This document shows, one piece after another, positions 1 through 5,869 of a stretch of DNA of 10,680 nucleotides. A program made the position numbers and the translations under genes. The stretch spans positions 1 through 10,680 of the forward strand of contig JAHZHY010000095.1 in assembly GCA_019420045.1 (NCBI GenBank). Direction: 5' to 3'. The notes under the pieces were generated by a model. That model was given only the letters and a program-made list of their open reading frames with translations. It had not been told where the DNA came from and searched no databases. The first letter of the stretch is position 1, and each line of letters starts with the position of its first letter. The DNA is from Clostridiales bacterium (lineage in GTDB: Bacteria > Bacillota > Clostridia > Oscillospirales > Butyricicoccaceae).

Positions 1-50
1 TGCTTTATGCCTATGCCCCTGTCCAGCTTTTTATGCCTCATTCACGAAAA

Positions 51-77
51 AGTGCCCCGGTATATCACCGGGGCGCT
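51..77 (-). terminator. Rho-independent terminator (distal copy)
   Basis: The arms 51-61 and 67-77 pair over 11 positions (one G-U) around a 5-base loop. Read on the minus strand, the stem is followed directly by a T-run (51-47), the classic intrinsic terminator layout for transcripts coming from ricT. It is nearly identical to the hairpin at 327-353 (22 of 27 bases), so it is either a second, back-up terminator or a duplicated one. Confidence 0.6.
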
Positions 78-82
78 CAGGC

Positions 83-321
83 TGTCGAAAACCCTTGTTA
101 TGTAAGAGGGCTTTTCGCTCTGCTCTTCATCAATCCGCAAAAAGCCGCAACCTGTGCGCCGGTTTTTTTACGCTCCTCAAGGTGCTGGGTACCTCCGTAG
201 GCAAATATTTTTTGCCCTGCCTCATACGCCCTACCTGGGTAAAGAAAAGAATGGGAGCGGTGGCTCGCCGCCAGACCCTTGCAAAAACTCGAAAAAGTGA
301 CCTCCGGCCACTTTTTCGACA
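83..321. repeat. Candidate small non-coding repeat element with inverted ends
   Basis: The segment begins with TGTCGAAAA (83-91) and ends with its exact reverse complement TTTTCGACA (313-321). It contains hairpins at both ends: 86-117, with one bulge, and 289-319, an 11-bp perfect stem around a 9-base loop. It is bracketed by two near-identical terminator hairpins (51-77 and 327-353). There is no transposase and no clear target-site duplication. The structure is what one expects of a MITE-like or REP-like intergenic repeat, but no second copy lies in this window, so the multi-copy nature is inferred, not seen. Confidence 0.4.
289..319. repeat. Perfect 11-bp inverted repeat (hairpin)
   Basis: TCGAAAAAGTG (289-299) and its exact complement CACTTTTTCGA (309-319) flank a 9-base loop. 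The same CGAAAAAGTG core also occurs singly at the left edge (ending at 54, preceding the distal terminator), so this motif occurs three times in 330 bases. It is probably part of the repeat element at 83-321. Confidence 0.6.
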
Positions 322-326
322 TACAA

Positions 327-353
327 AGCGCCCCGGCATATTTCCGAGGCGCT
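327..353 (-). terminator. Terminator hairpin just after ricT
   Basis: The arms 327-336 and 344-353 pair over 10 positions (one G-U) around a 7-base loop, six bases past the ricT stop codon. On the minus strand the stem is followed by TTTGTATGT, a weak T-tract, so termination may be incomplete. The stronger copy at 51-77 would then catch read-through. This is the probable end of the darA-holB-ricT transcript. Confidence 0.6.
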
Positions 354-358
354 GTGCA

Positions 359-1555
359 TCATCCTTCGGTTTTGCCCTCCGGCTTTCCTTCGCCATTCTT
401 CCGGGGGCGGCGAGGGGGATAGCGGCGGGGCGGACGGCTGCGGTTTTCCCGATTCTCTCCGTTTTCCCGGCCTTCCCGGTTTTCACGGTTATTGCGGCCC
501 TCCCGCTTCTCTCTGTTCTCTCTGCCCTCCCGGTTCTCCCGATTCTCTCGGTTCTCCCGGGGGCGGCGGGACTGGGGACGCTGAGGCTTTTCCCGGTTTT
601 CTCCCCGTTCCTCTTCCACTTTGGGGGCAGGAGCGGGCTCCGCCTTCTGGGAAACCGGTTCCGGTTTGGGGCCGGTCTCCTGGGCCTTGGGGGAAGCCTC
701 CCCATGGTCGGCCGACTTGTTCTTGGAGCGGCGGGCCCGGATGCGCCCGGGGCGCAGCACCGTCAGCTCATCCTTGCGATAAAGCCGGGGCGCTTCGTTG
801 CTGTCCTCCAACCGGACTTTGCAGAATCCCCGCAGCAGGCTGATCTCGGTGACCACGCCCTGGCCGTTGGGGGTCTCCACCAGAGAATCCACCGGCGGCG
901 TGGTGCGCAGCAGATCCTGATAGGCCTCGTTTTCATATTTCAGGCAGCACATCAACCGGCCGCAGCTGCCGGAGATCTTGGAGGGATTGAGGGACAAGCC
1001 CTGGTCCTTGGCCATGTTGATGGACACCGGGGCAAAATCGTCCAGGAAGGTGGCGCAGCACAAGGGGCAGCCGCACACACCCAGTCCTCCCAGCATTTTG
1101 GCTTCGTCCCGCACGCCGATCTGCCGCAGCTCAATACGGGTGCGGAACACCGACGCCAGATCCTTCACCAGTTCCCGGAAATCCACCCGGCCGTCGGCGG
1201 TGAAATAGAAGAGGATCTTCCCCCGGTCAAAGGTGTATTCCACCTCCACCAGCTTCATTTCCAGCTGATGGGCCCGGATCTTCTTTTCGCAGATGGCAAA
1301 GGCCTCTTTCTCCAGGCGCTGGTTTTCCTCCACCGTTTTTTTGTCCTCTTCGGTGGCGGCCCTGAGCACCCGGCGCAGGGGCCTTACGATCTGATCGTCC
1401 TCCACCTCGTGGTTGGCAGTGGCCACCTGACCGTATTCCACCCCCCGGGCGGTTTCCACGATCACATAGCTGTCCTTGTCCACTTTCAGATTCACCGGGT
1501 CAAAATCATAGACTTTTCCTACTTTTTTAAAACGAACTCCGATAACTTCCGTCAT
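359..1555 (-). CDS. ricT: PSP1-domain protein RicT (YaaT) with Arg/Glu/Asn-rich tail
   Basis: 398 residues from the ATG at 1555, which has a strong GGGAGG site just upstream. An in-frame ATG at 1579 would add 8 residues but lacks a good site. Residues 1-270 form the PSP1 domain, with the family's cysteine signatures CGCPLCC (161-167) and CGRLMCC (198-204). In Bacillus, RicT joins RicA and RicF in an Fe-S complex that stimulates RNase Y-dependent RNA maturation and affects phosphorelay and sporulation. Those partners are not in this window. Residues 270-398 are a low-complexity, highly charged tail with repeated REN/REG units (about 333-372), followed by an RPPRRYPPRRPRK stretch, much longer than the Bacillus protein's end. 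The start codon lies inside the 3' end of holB (29-bp overlap), so the two are translationally coupled. The family is certain; the role of the tail is unknown. Confidence 0.93.
   Translation of the reverse strand: MTEVIGVRFKKVGKVYDFDPVNLKVDKDSYVIVETARGVEYGQVATANHEVEDDQIVRPLRRVLRAATEEDKKTVEENQRLEKEAFAICEKKIRAHQLEMKLVEVEYTFDRGKILFYFTADGRVDFRELVKDLASVFRTRIELRQIGVRDEAKMLGGLGVCGCPLCCATFLDDFAPVSINMAKDQGLSLNPSKISGSCGRLMCCLKYENEAYQDLLRTTPPVDSLVETPNGQGVVTEISLLRGFCKVRLEDSNEAPRLYRKDELTVLRPGRIRARRSKNKSADHGEASPKAQETGPKPEPVSQKAEPAPAPKVEEERGENREKPQRPQSRRPRENRENRENREGRENREKREGRNNRENREGRENGENRENRSRPPRRYPPRRPRKNGEGKPEGKTEG
440..559 (-). repeat. Degenerate short tandem repeat encoding REN/REG units
   Basis: Inside ricT, about 40 codons (residues 333-372) consist of short units translated as REN, REG, REK and RNN. 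On the plus strand this shows as recurring gattctc/ggttctc/ccttcccgg-like words. Such DNA can expand or contract by slippage, so the tail length may vary between strains. The coding frame is kept throughout. Confidence 0.7.
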
Positions 1556-2483
1556 ATTTCCTCCCTTGGGGCCCGGCAAAGCGCAGCTGGCCGCAGGTTG
1601 CAGCCAGTCCCCCGCTCATGGCGGACACCGAAGCGTTCCATTGGGTGCGGGCCGAAAGACCCCGCACATATTCATAAAGGGACAAAATCCACTCTTCCCC
1701 GCCCTTTTCCCGGGCCAGATGCCACAGGCCCACGCAGACCTCGTCGCAGAAAAGGGCAAACTCTTCCCGGCTTAGGTTCCCCGCCTCCACACAGACAGTG
1801 AGCACCTGCCATTCTCCCTGGTGCAAGGCCGCGAGAAAACGGCGGGCCACAGCGCTTCCCTTGCCTTCGGCTCCCTCCAGAAGCTGAAGGGCCCGGCCCA
1901 GAGAGCCGCCGCAGTTTTCCGCCGCCTGATGTCTTGCTTCCGGCCCTTTCTCCGGCTGCCGCTTTTCCAGCTCCTCTTCTATCACCGATTGGGGCAAAGG
2001 TTCCAGAGCATAGCGGATACACCGGGAGCGCACCGTTTCCAAAAGCTCCTCGGCCTGATGGCACAGCAGGATGAACACCGTCTCCCTGGGCTCTTCCAGC
2101 ACCTTGAGCAAGGCGTTCTGGGCCTGGGGATTCATTTTGCCGCTGTCGTTGAGCACAAAAACCTTCTGGCTGCTTTCACTGGGGCGGATGAAGGACAGAC
2201 GGCGAATCTCCCGCACATCGTCCACCTTGATCAGCCCGCCCTCCGGATTGAACAGCCGGTAGTCCGGATGGGAACCGGCCTCCATGCGCACACAGGGGCC
2301 GCAATGGCCGCAAGGCCCGTCTTTTTCCTGGCACATCAGGGCTTTAGCCATCGAAAAGGCGGCGGTGCGCTTTCCCAGGCCCTCCGCCCCCTCCAGAATC
2401 ACAGACTGAGGAAAATCCTCTTTGAAAAGGGGAGCGAGCGCCTCTTTGAGACGCTCGTTCCCCAACAAATGCGAGAGACGCAT
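1527..2483 (-). CDS. holB: DNA polymerase III delta' subunit
   Basis: 318 residues, close to the usual 310-330. It is the delta' subunit of the clamp-loader complex that places the sliding clamp on primed DNA at the replication fork. Visible features are a P-loop-like GAEGLGKRT (32-40), a four-cysteine zinc knuckle (C51, C58, C61, C64, the last three in CGHCGPC), a LLKVLEEP segment (125-132), and the SRC motif (153-155) typical of clamp-loader subunits. The ATG lies 6 bases after the darA stop with no clear Shine-Dalgarno, so translation is probably coupled to darA. Its 3' end overlaps ricT. In Bacillus a yaaR gene sits between darA and holB; here it is absent. The C-terminal ~30 residues after the collar domain are low in recognisable features. 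Confidence 0.95.
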   Translation of the reverse strand: MRLSHLLGNERLKEALAPLFKEDFPQSVILEGAEGLGKRTAAFSMAKALMCQEKDGPCGHCGPCVRMEAGSHPDYRLFNPEGGLIKVDDVREIRRLSFIRPSESSQKVFVLNDSGKMNPQAQNALLKVLEEPRETVFILLCHQAEELLETVRSRCIRYALEPLPQSVIEEELEKRQPEKGPEARHQAAENCGGSLGRALQLLEGAEGKGSAVARRFLAALHQGEWQVLTVCVEAGNLSREEFALFCDEVCVGLWHLAREKGGEEWILSLYEYVRGLSARTQWNASVSAMSGGLAATCGQLRFAGPQGRKYDGSYRSSF

Positions 2484-2489
2484 GATCGA

Positions 2490-2813
2490 TCAGACTTTCT
2501 TGAACTGTTCCACATCCAGCACGAAGATGGTGGCGCCGCCCACAACCACTTCCACAGGCATGGAAGGATAGAAGCTGATGCCGGCTTCGGCGCTGCTGGG
2601 AATGAGCTGCTTGCGGCTCTTGGAGTACTTGCCGATGATCTCCAGGCAGTGCTCCAGCTTGTCGTCCTCCACGCCGATGAGCACTGTCACATTCCCGGCC
2701 CGGAGAAAGCCGCCGGTGGTGGACAGTTTGGTGATCTGATAACCTTCCTTCATCAGGTTATGCATGACGGTGGAAGCATCGTCCGAATTGAGGATCGCAA
2801 TAATCATTTTCAT
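2490..2813 (-). CDS. darA: Cyclic-di-AMP receptor DarA (PstA), PII-like
   Basis: 107 residues, the normal length for this trimeric PII-like signalling protein, which binds c-di-AMP in the cytoplasm. The ligand-site residues I recall from staphylococcal PstA and Bacillus DarA are at the same positions: T28, the TTGGFLRAGN block (32-41, including F36 and N41) and G47. This makes nucleotide binding likely. The start at 2813 is supported by AAGGAGG nine bases upstream; an ATG two codons in is the less likely alternative. It is the first gene of the darA-holB-ricT operon, an arrangement conserved near the Bacillota replication origin, where tmk usually precedes it. Here tmk is replaced upstream by the femAB-alr unit. 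Its downstream target is unknown in most species. Confidence 0.95.
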   Translation of the reverse strand: MKMIIAILNSDDASTVMHNLMKEGYQITKLSTTGGFLRAGNVTVLIGVEDDKLEHCLEIIGKYSKSRKQLIPSSAEAGISFYPSMPVEVVVGGATIFVLDVEQFKKV

Positions 2814-2851
2814 ATGTAGCCGCCTCCTTGGTGGTTTTTATTAAAAATATT

Positions 2852-2864
2852 GGGGGAATCCCCC
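2852..2864 (-). promoter_or_regulatory. GC-rich hairpin in the darA leader
   Basis: Five G and five C flank a 3-base ATT loop, between the darA promoter and its ribosome binding site. On the transcript it is followed by AATATTTTTAA. The stem is short for a terminator, but its place in a ~59-nt leader makes weak attenuation or mRNA stabilisation possible. The function is inferred. Confidence 0.3.
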
Positions 2865-2878
2865 TTTGGATTGTTCTT

Positions 2879-2907
2879 ATTATACTCCATCTGGAAAAAA
2901 GATTCAA
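2879..2907 (-). promoter_or_regulatory. Sigma-A promoter of darA-holB-ricT
   Basis: On the minus strand, -35 TTGAAT (2902-2907) is followed after exactly 17 bases by a perfect -10 TATAAT (2879-2884). The predicted transcript start is near 2872, about 59 bases before the darA start. A small palindrome, TTCGT-2-ACGAA (2915-2926), lies just upstream of the -35 and could be a binding site. Confidence 0.8.
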
Positions 2908-2938
2908 TGGATATTTCGTGAACGAATCCCCCTTTTTC

Positions 2939-4033
2939 TCACCGGTAAACCCGGGGAATGGAGGGGGGCACAAACATGGGAGATACATCGAACAAAGCGA
3001 TCTCCCCCGGCTGGCAGTCAATGTCGGTCACATCCACCGTGGTGTGGTTGAGGCCCACATGGCCCAGCACCCGCACCCGGCGATTGCCCACCGTCACATA
3101 GAACTTTTTCCGCCGCAGCCATTTTGCCATATCCCCCAGGGCATAGCGCAGGCTATCCCGGAAGCGGAAGGCGTCCCGGCCCTTTTCCACCATGAATCCG
3201 TCGGAATAGCCCACCGGGATGACGGCGATCTTGGTGGGGCGCTTTGTGACAAAGGCCGGGCCATAACCCACTCCGTGGCCTGCCGGGAGCCAGCGGACTT
3301 CGGCCACCTGGCTTTCCAGCCGCCCGGTCTTTTGCAGCCCGGTGTCTCCCTTGGCGGTGGTGCGGCCGCCGATGGCCGAACCGATGCGCACCCCGTCCAG
3401 AGAGGGCAGGTCACAGCGGAACAGAGCGGCGCTGTTGGCGGCGTGGAGCATTCCCGGGTCAAAGCCAGCCTGACGCACCTTGGCCGCCATTTCCACCAAT
3501 TTGTCATACTGAGCCCTGGTGGCCTTGGGGCTGGCAAAGGCCGAGGGGAAATGGGTGAACATACCGGTGACATGGAGGTTTCCCATAAAGCGGAACACCG
3601 AAAGCACCCGTTCCAGTTCCGAAGGCTCGAAGCCATAGCGGCCCATGCCGGTGTCGATCTCCACATGGACATCTGCTACCATTCCCGCTTCCTCCGCCAT
3701 GCCGTTGAGTGCCACCGCCGCATCGTAGGAACCGATGGCCGCCGTGGCAGTAGAGGACAGGATCTTCTCAATATCCTCCTTGACGGCGGTGGAGCGGAGC
3801 ATGAGGATCTCTTCATCCAGGAACCCTCCGTCCCGCAGGGCCACGGCATCCTCCGGCTCGGTGACGCCGAAGCGCTTGACTCCCTGGCGGCGGAGCAGGT
3901 CGGCCATGGGAAGCATCCCAAGGCCATAGGCGTTGGCCTTGAGCACAGCGATCAGCGGAGCCCCGCCGGATTTTTCCCCGATGACCTCCAGATTGTGTAT
4001 GATCTTTTCTTCTTCGATCACAAGCCGTTTCAT
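2939..4033 (-). CDS. alr: Alanine racemase, divergent clostridial type
   Basis: 364 residues of a fold-type III PLP racemase that would interconvert L- and D-alanine (or another amino acid) for peptidoglycan. PLP lysine is K32 in AVLKANAYGLG. The IDTGMGRYGF block (126-135), THF (160-162), HAANSA (197-202), R216 and VGYSDGF (274-280) follow the family order, and the catalytic tyrosine would be Y257 in GVGYG. Oddities: the position of the carbamylated lysine of the Geobacillus enzyme is E125, and the MD pair near the active-site entrance is L328-N329 in GHVGLNH. About 17 extra residues sit between VGYSDGF and that motif, and the C-terminus is short, ending IPRVYR. I recall similar sequences annotated as Alr across Clostridia, so this is a known variant; its substrate is less certain. 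It starts 22 bases after the FemAB gene, with AAGGGG as its site. Confidence 0.85.
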   Translation of the reverse strand: MKRLVIEEEKIIHNLEVIGEKSGGAPLIAVLKANAYGLGMLPMADLLRRQGVKRFGVTEPEDAVALRDGGFLDEEILMLRSTAVKEDIEKILSSTATAAIGSYDAAVALNGMAEEAGMVADVHVEIDTGMGRYGFEPSELERVLSVFRFMGNLHVTGMFTHFPSAFASPKATRAQYDKLVEMAAKVRQAGFDPGMLHAANSAALFRCDLPSLDGVRIGSAIGGRTTAKGDTGLQKTGRLESQVAEVRWLPAGHGVGYGPAFVTKRPTKIAVIPVGYSDGFMVEKGRDAFRFRDSLRYALGDMAKWLRRKKFYVTVGNRRVRVLGHVGLNHTTVDVTDIDCQPGEIALFDVSPMFVPPSIPRVYR

Positions 4034-4055
4034 CTGTTATCCCCTTCCCCCAGGA

Positions 4056-5186
4056 CTATTTGTTTTCCTGTTTTTCTTCCCGCTTCTCTGTCTCTTTGGA
4101 TTTTTCCTGGGGCTTGTCCTTTTTGGTTTTCCGCACATAGGCGGCATGGCGCAGGGTGCGCACCATTTTCATTCCGGCGCCCACGGCCAGATTGACCACA
4201 GGCTTATAGATGTATTCCAGTTCCCCGCAGAACTCCACCAGTTCTCCGCTGAAGCCCTTTTTGAACAGGTACAGGCCATAGAGGGGGTTTTCCGGGGTCA
4301 GATCTCCGGAGACGCCCCGGAAATCATAAATATCGCAGCCTTCTTCCACCGCCCACTGGATCATGTTCCACTGAAGCAGATAGTTGGGCATCACATTCCG
4401 GTACTGATTGGAGGAGGCGCCGTAGAGATACCAGACCTTGTTGCCGAAGTGGATAGCCAGGGTGCCGGCCACCGGCTTGTCGTTGTAGAGGGCCATATAG
4501 AGCCGGGCGTCCTCTCCCATCTCCCGCAGCAGCTTTTCAAAATAGCCCTGGGGTCTTGTGATAAAGCCGTCCCGCTGGCCGGTCTCTTCCATAATACGGG
4601 CAAAGTGGGGCAGCATTTCCTTCACCTGCTCCTCGTTGCAGCAGATGACCTCCACCCCTTTCCGTCCGGCCAGACGGATGTTGTAGCGGGTCTTCTGATG
4701 GAAGGCAGCCATCAGCTCATCCAGGGTCTTGCCCGCCACATCCAGGCGGAACACATAGTTGGGCTGTACCCCTTCAAAATTCTTGCCGCTCTCTTTGTGC
4801 TTGTAGCCCAGCTCCTTCATGATGGAGATGAACTCCTTGTCCTCGCTTTTGATGTCCGGGTCCATCATAAGAGAATAGGCATGGTATTTTTTCGCCAGCT
4901 CTTTGGCTCCCTGGGTCAGTTCGGCCAGAGTCTCCTTGTCGTGGCTGTCGCACACCGGGCCGCGGCCGGCGTACATCAGGGTGTAGGGCGCGGCGGGAAC
5001 CTTGCGGATGAGCACCGCCAGACTGCCCCGGATCTTGCCTTCTCCATCCCGGCTGACGATGGCTTCCCACTTCCAGCTGTCCTTCAGCCGTCCCCATTTG
5101 GAGGACTGAAGGAAATGTCCCTTGGGATGCCCCTTGATAAATTCTTCGTATTCGGCCAGAGTCGCCGTTGTCACTGTTTCGATCAT
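4056..5186 (-). CDS. FemAB/FemX-type lipid II aminoacyltransferase
   Basis: 376 residues. FemAB proteins transfer amino acids from aminoacyl-tRNA to the lysine side chain of lipid II at the inner face of the membrane, building the peptidoglycan cross-bridge. Two GNAT-like halves are visible, with family motifs KTRYNIR (165-171), YDFRGVSGDL (287-296) and GLYLFKKGFSGEL (304-316). The tail (352-376) is lysine/glutamate-rich and probably membrane- or RNA-proximal, which is inference. The ATG at 5186 is preferred because GGA/AAGGATG lies about 8 bases upstream; the in-frame ATG at 5198 abuts its G-run directly and would add 4 residues. It is first in a two-gene operon with alr, which fits wall peptide synthesis. 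Which amino acid is added cannot be read from the sequence. Confidence 0.88.
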   Translation of the reverse strand: MIETVTTATLAEYEEFIKGHPKGHFLQSSKWGRLKDSWKWEAIVSRDGEGKIRGSLAVLIRKVPAAPYTLMYAGRGPVCDSHDKETLAELTQGAKELAKKYHAYSLMMDPDIKSEDKEFISIMKELGYKHKESGKNFEGVQPNYVFRLDVAGKTLDELMAAFHQKTRYNIRLAGRKGVEVICCNEEQVKEMLPHFARIMEETGQRDGFITRPQGYFEKLLREMGEDARLYMALYNDKPVAGTLAIHFGNKVWYLYGASSNQYRNVMPNYLLQWNMIQWAVEEGCDIYDFRGVSGDLTPENPLYGLYLFKKGFSGELVEFCGELEYIYKPVVNLAVGAGMKMVRTLRHAAYVRKTKKDKPQEKSKETEKREEKQENK

Positions 5187-5211
5187 TGTATCATCCATCC
5201 TTTTTCTGAAA

Positions 5212-5229
5212 GGGCGAAAAAAACCGCCC
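5212..5229 (-). promoter_or_regulatory. Hairpin plus T-run in the femAB leader
   Basis: GGGCG and CGCCC arms (5225-5229 and 5212-5216 on minus) enclose an eight-base T-rich loop. An alternative shorter stem, ACCG-GGG-CGGT (5223-5233), is followed directly by seven T. The latter resembles a weak intrinsic terminator lying between the promoter and the start codon. It may be an attenuator, or a terminator for the upstream CBS gene; no regulator is evident. Confidence 0.3.
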
Positions 5230-5250
5230 CGGTGATGCCGAATCCTACCT

Positions 5251-5267
5251 TTTTCCCAAAGGGAAAA
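5251..5267 (-). promoter_or_regulatory. Seven-bp hairpin at the start of the femAB leader
   Basis: TTTTCCC-TTT-GGGAAAA in the transcript forms a perfect 7-bp stem with a 3-base loop, beginning only a few bases after the predicted transcript start. A 5'-end stem of this kind often protects mRNA; that role is inferred. Confidence 0.35.
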
Positions 5268-5280
5268 GATATATGGATTC

Positions 5281-5310
5281 AGTATAGCACCCCTTCCAGG
5301 CGGGTGTCAA
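5281..5310 (-). promoter_or_regulatory. Sigma-A promoter of femAB-alr, extended -10
   Basis: On the minus strand, consensus -35 TTGACA (5305-5310), an 18-base spacer, then -10 TATACT (5281-5286) preceded by TGC, an extended -10. The predicted start near 5274 leaves a leader of about 88 bases. This is one of the two best promoters in the window. Confidence 0.8.
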
Positions 5311-5344
5311 AATGATTCTGCTTTTTCCGGCTTTTTTAAGTGGT

Positions 5345-5779
5345 TCATCCTTCCCCTGGCGAGCCCTCCCGGCAGATCTCCTCCAATGCCCGCAGAGTTT
5401 CCAGATGGCAGGCCTGGCATCTGGCCACATCCCCCAGGGAGATCACCCCCTGCAAAACGCCACCCTCCACCACCGGCAGACGGCGCACCTGCCCCTGGGC
5501 CATAAACAGGGCGGCCTGACGGGCATCGGCCCCCGGCGGGATGGTGAGCACATGGCGGGACATGATCTCTGCCACCGCCGTTTCCTCCGGGCTTTCTCCC
5601 AAAGCCACACAGCGCACCGCCACATCCCGGTCGGTGAGGATGCCTTTGACCCTCCCCTCTCCGTCGCACACCGGCAAGACCCCCACGCCGTGGCGCTCCA
5701 TCAGCCGGGCCGCTCTGGCCACCGTTTCCTCCGGCCCCACCGTCACTGCACCAGGGCTCATCAAATGCCAAACCTCCAT
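5345..5779 (-). CDS. Two-CBS-domain protein
   Basis: 144 residues composed almost wholly of a CBS pair (Bateman module): the first CBS spans about residues 1-60 and the second about 68-125. Typical motifs are MSPGAVTV (7-14), ILTDRDVAVR (47-56) and the repeat-partner GVISLGDVA (111-119). Stand-alone CBS pairs bind adenine nucleotides or related ligands and usually act as sensors or subunits of something else; no partner domain is attached here. A CQAC pair (121-124) and C137 follow the second domain and are not part of the CBS fold, perhaps a metal or redox site. The start is supported by AAGGAGG five bases before the ATG. It lies 90 bases downstream of the queG-like gene and may share its transcript. 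Its cellular role cannot be deduced. Confidence 0.85.
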   Translation of the reverse strand: MEVWHLMSPGAVTVGPEETVARAARLMERHGVGVLPVCDGEGRVKGILTDRDVAVRCVALGESPEETAVAEIMSRHVLTIPPGADARQAALFMAQGQVRRLPVVEGGVLQGVISLGDVARCQACHLETLRALEEICREGSPGEG

Positions 5780-5869
5780 GGCTTCCTCCTTCCCCCGCCC
5801 TTTGCCGCCTGGTCTGGGCTTGGATTCTGATTCTGAGCTTTGGCATTAGTTTCACTCCCCCAGGGGAGA

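Larger units (their letters stand above)
1..358. other. Gene-free intergenic region downstream of ricT
   Basis: About 358 bases without a credible gene. Open frames exist on both strands, but none has a Shine-Dalgarno sequence. The one that would start at 322 on the minus strand begins immediately after a terminator stem, so translation is unlikely. The content is mostly hairpins: a GC-rich stem at 51-77, a hairpin at 86-117, an 11-bp perfect stem at 289-319, and a second GC-rich stem at 327-353. Bases 1-50 show nothing I can name. Any gene to the left lies outside the window. Confidence 0.7.

Noticed and set aside
98..322. 74-codon minus-strand frame in the left intergenic region
   Set aside because: No ribosome binding site, begins at the tail of a terminator stem, and lies across repeat hairpins. 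Better explained as an open frame in a non-coding repeat.
440..559. Tandem repeats as a possible CRISPR or VNTR array outside a gene
   Set aside because: The units are short, degenerate and remain in the ricT reading frame, so this is coding low-complexity sequence.
95..1801. Long open frame of 568 codons on the plus strand opposite ricT and holB
   Set aside because: It is antisense to two securely identified genes, with low-complexity Pro/Gly/Leu-rich product and no ribosome site. It arises from the high GC and codon bias of the minus-strand genes.
2828..4195. Open frame of 455 codons on the plus strand opposite alr
   Set aside because: Covers a recognised racemase gene in antisense and starts inside the darA promoter region; no family motif.
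5187..5280. T-box or other tRNA-sensing leader upstream of femAB
   Set aside because: The leader is about 88 bases with no T-box sequence or specifier stem that I can see.
5855..5868. CTCCCC/GGGGAG palindrome between queG-like and CBS genes
   Set aside because: The loop is only two bases and no T-run follows on either strand, so I do not call it a terminator.
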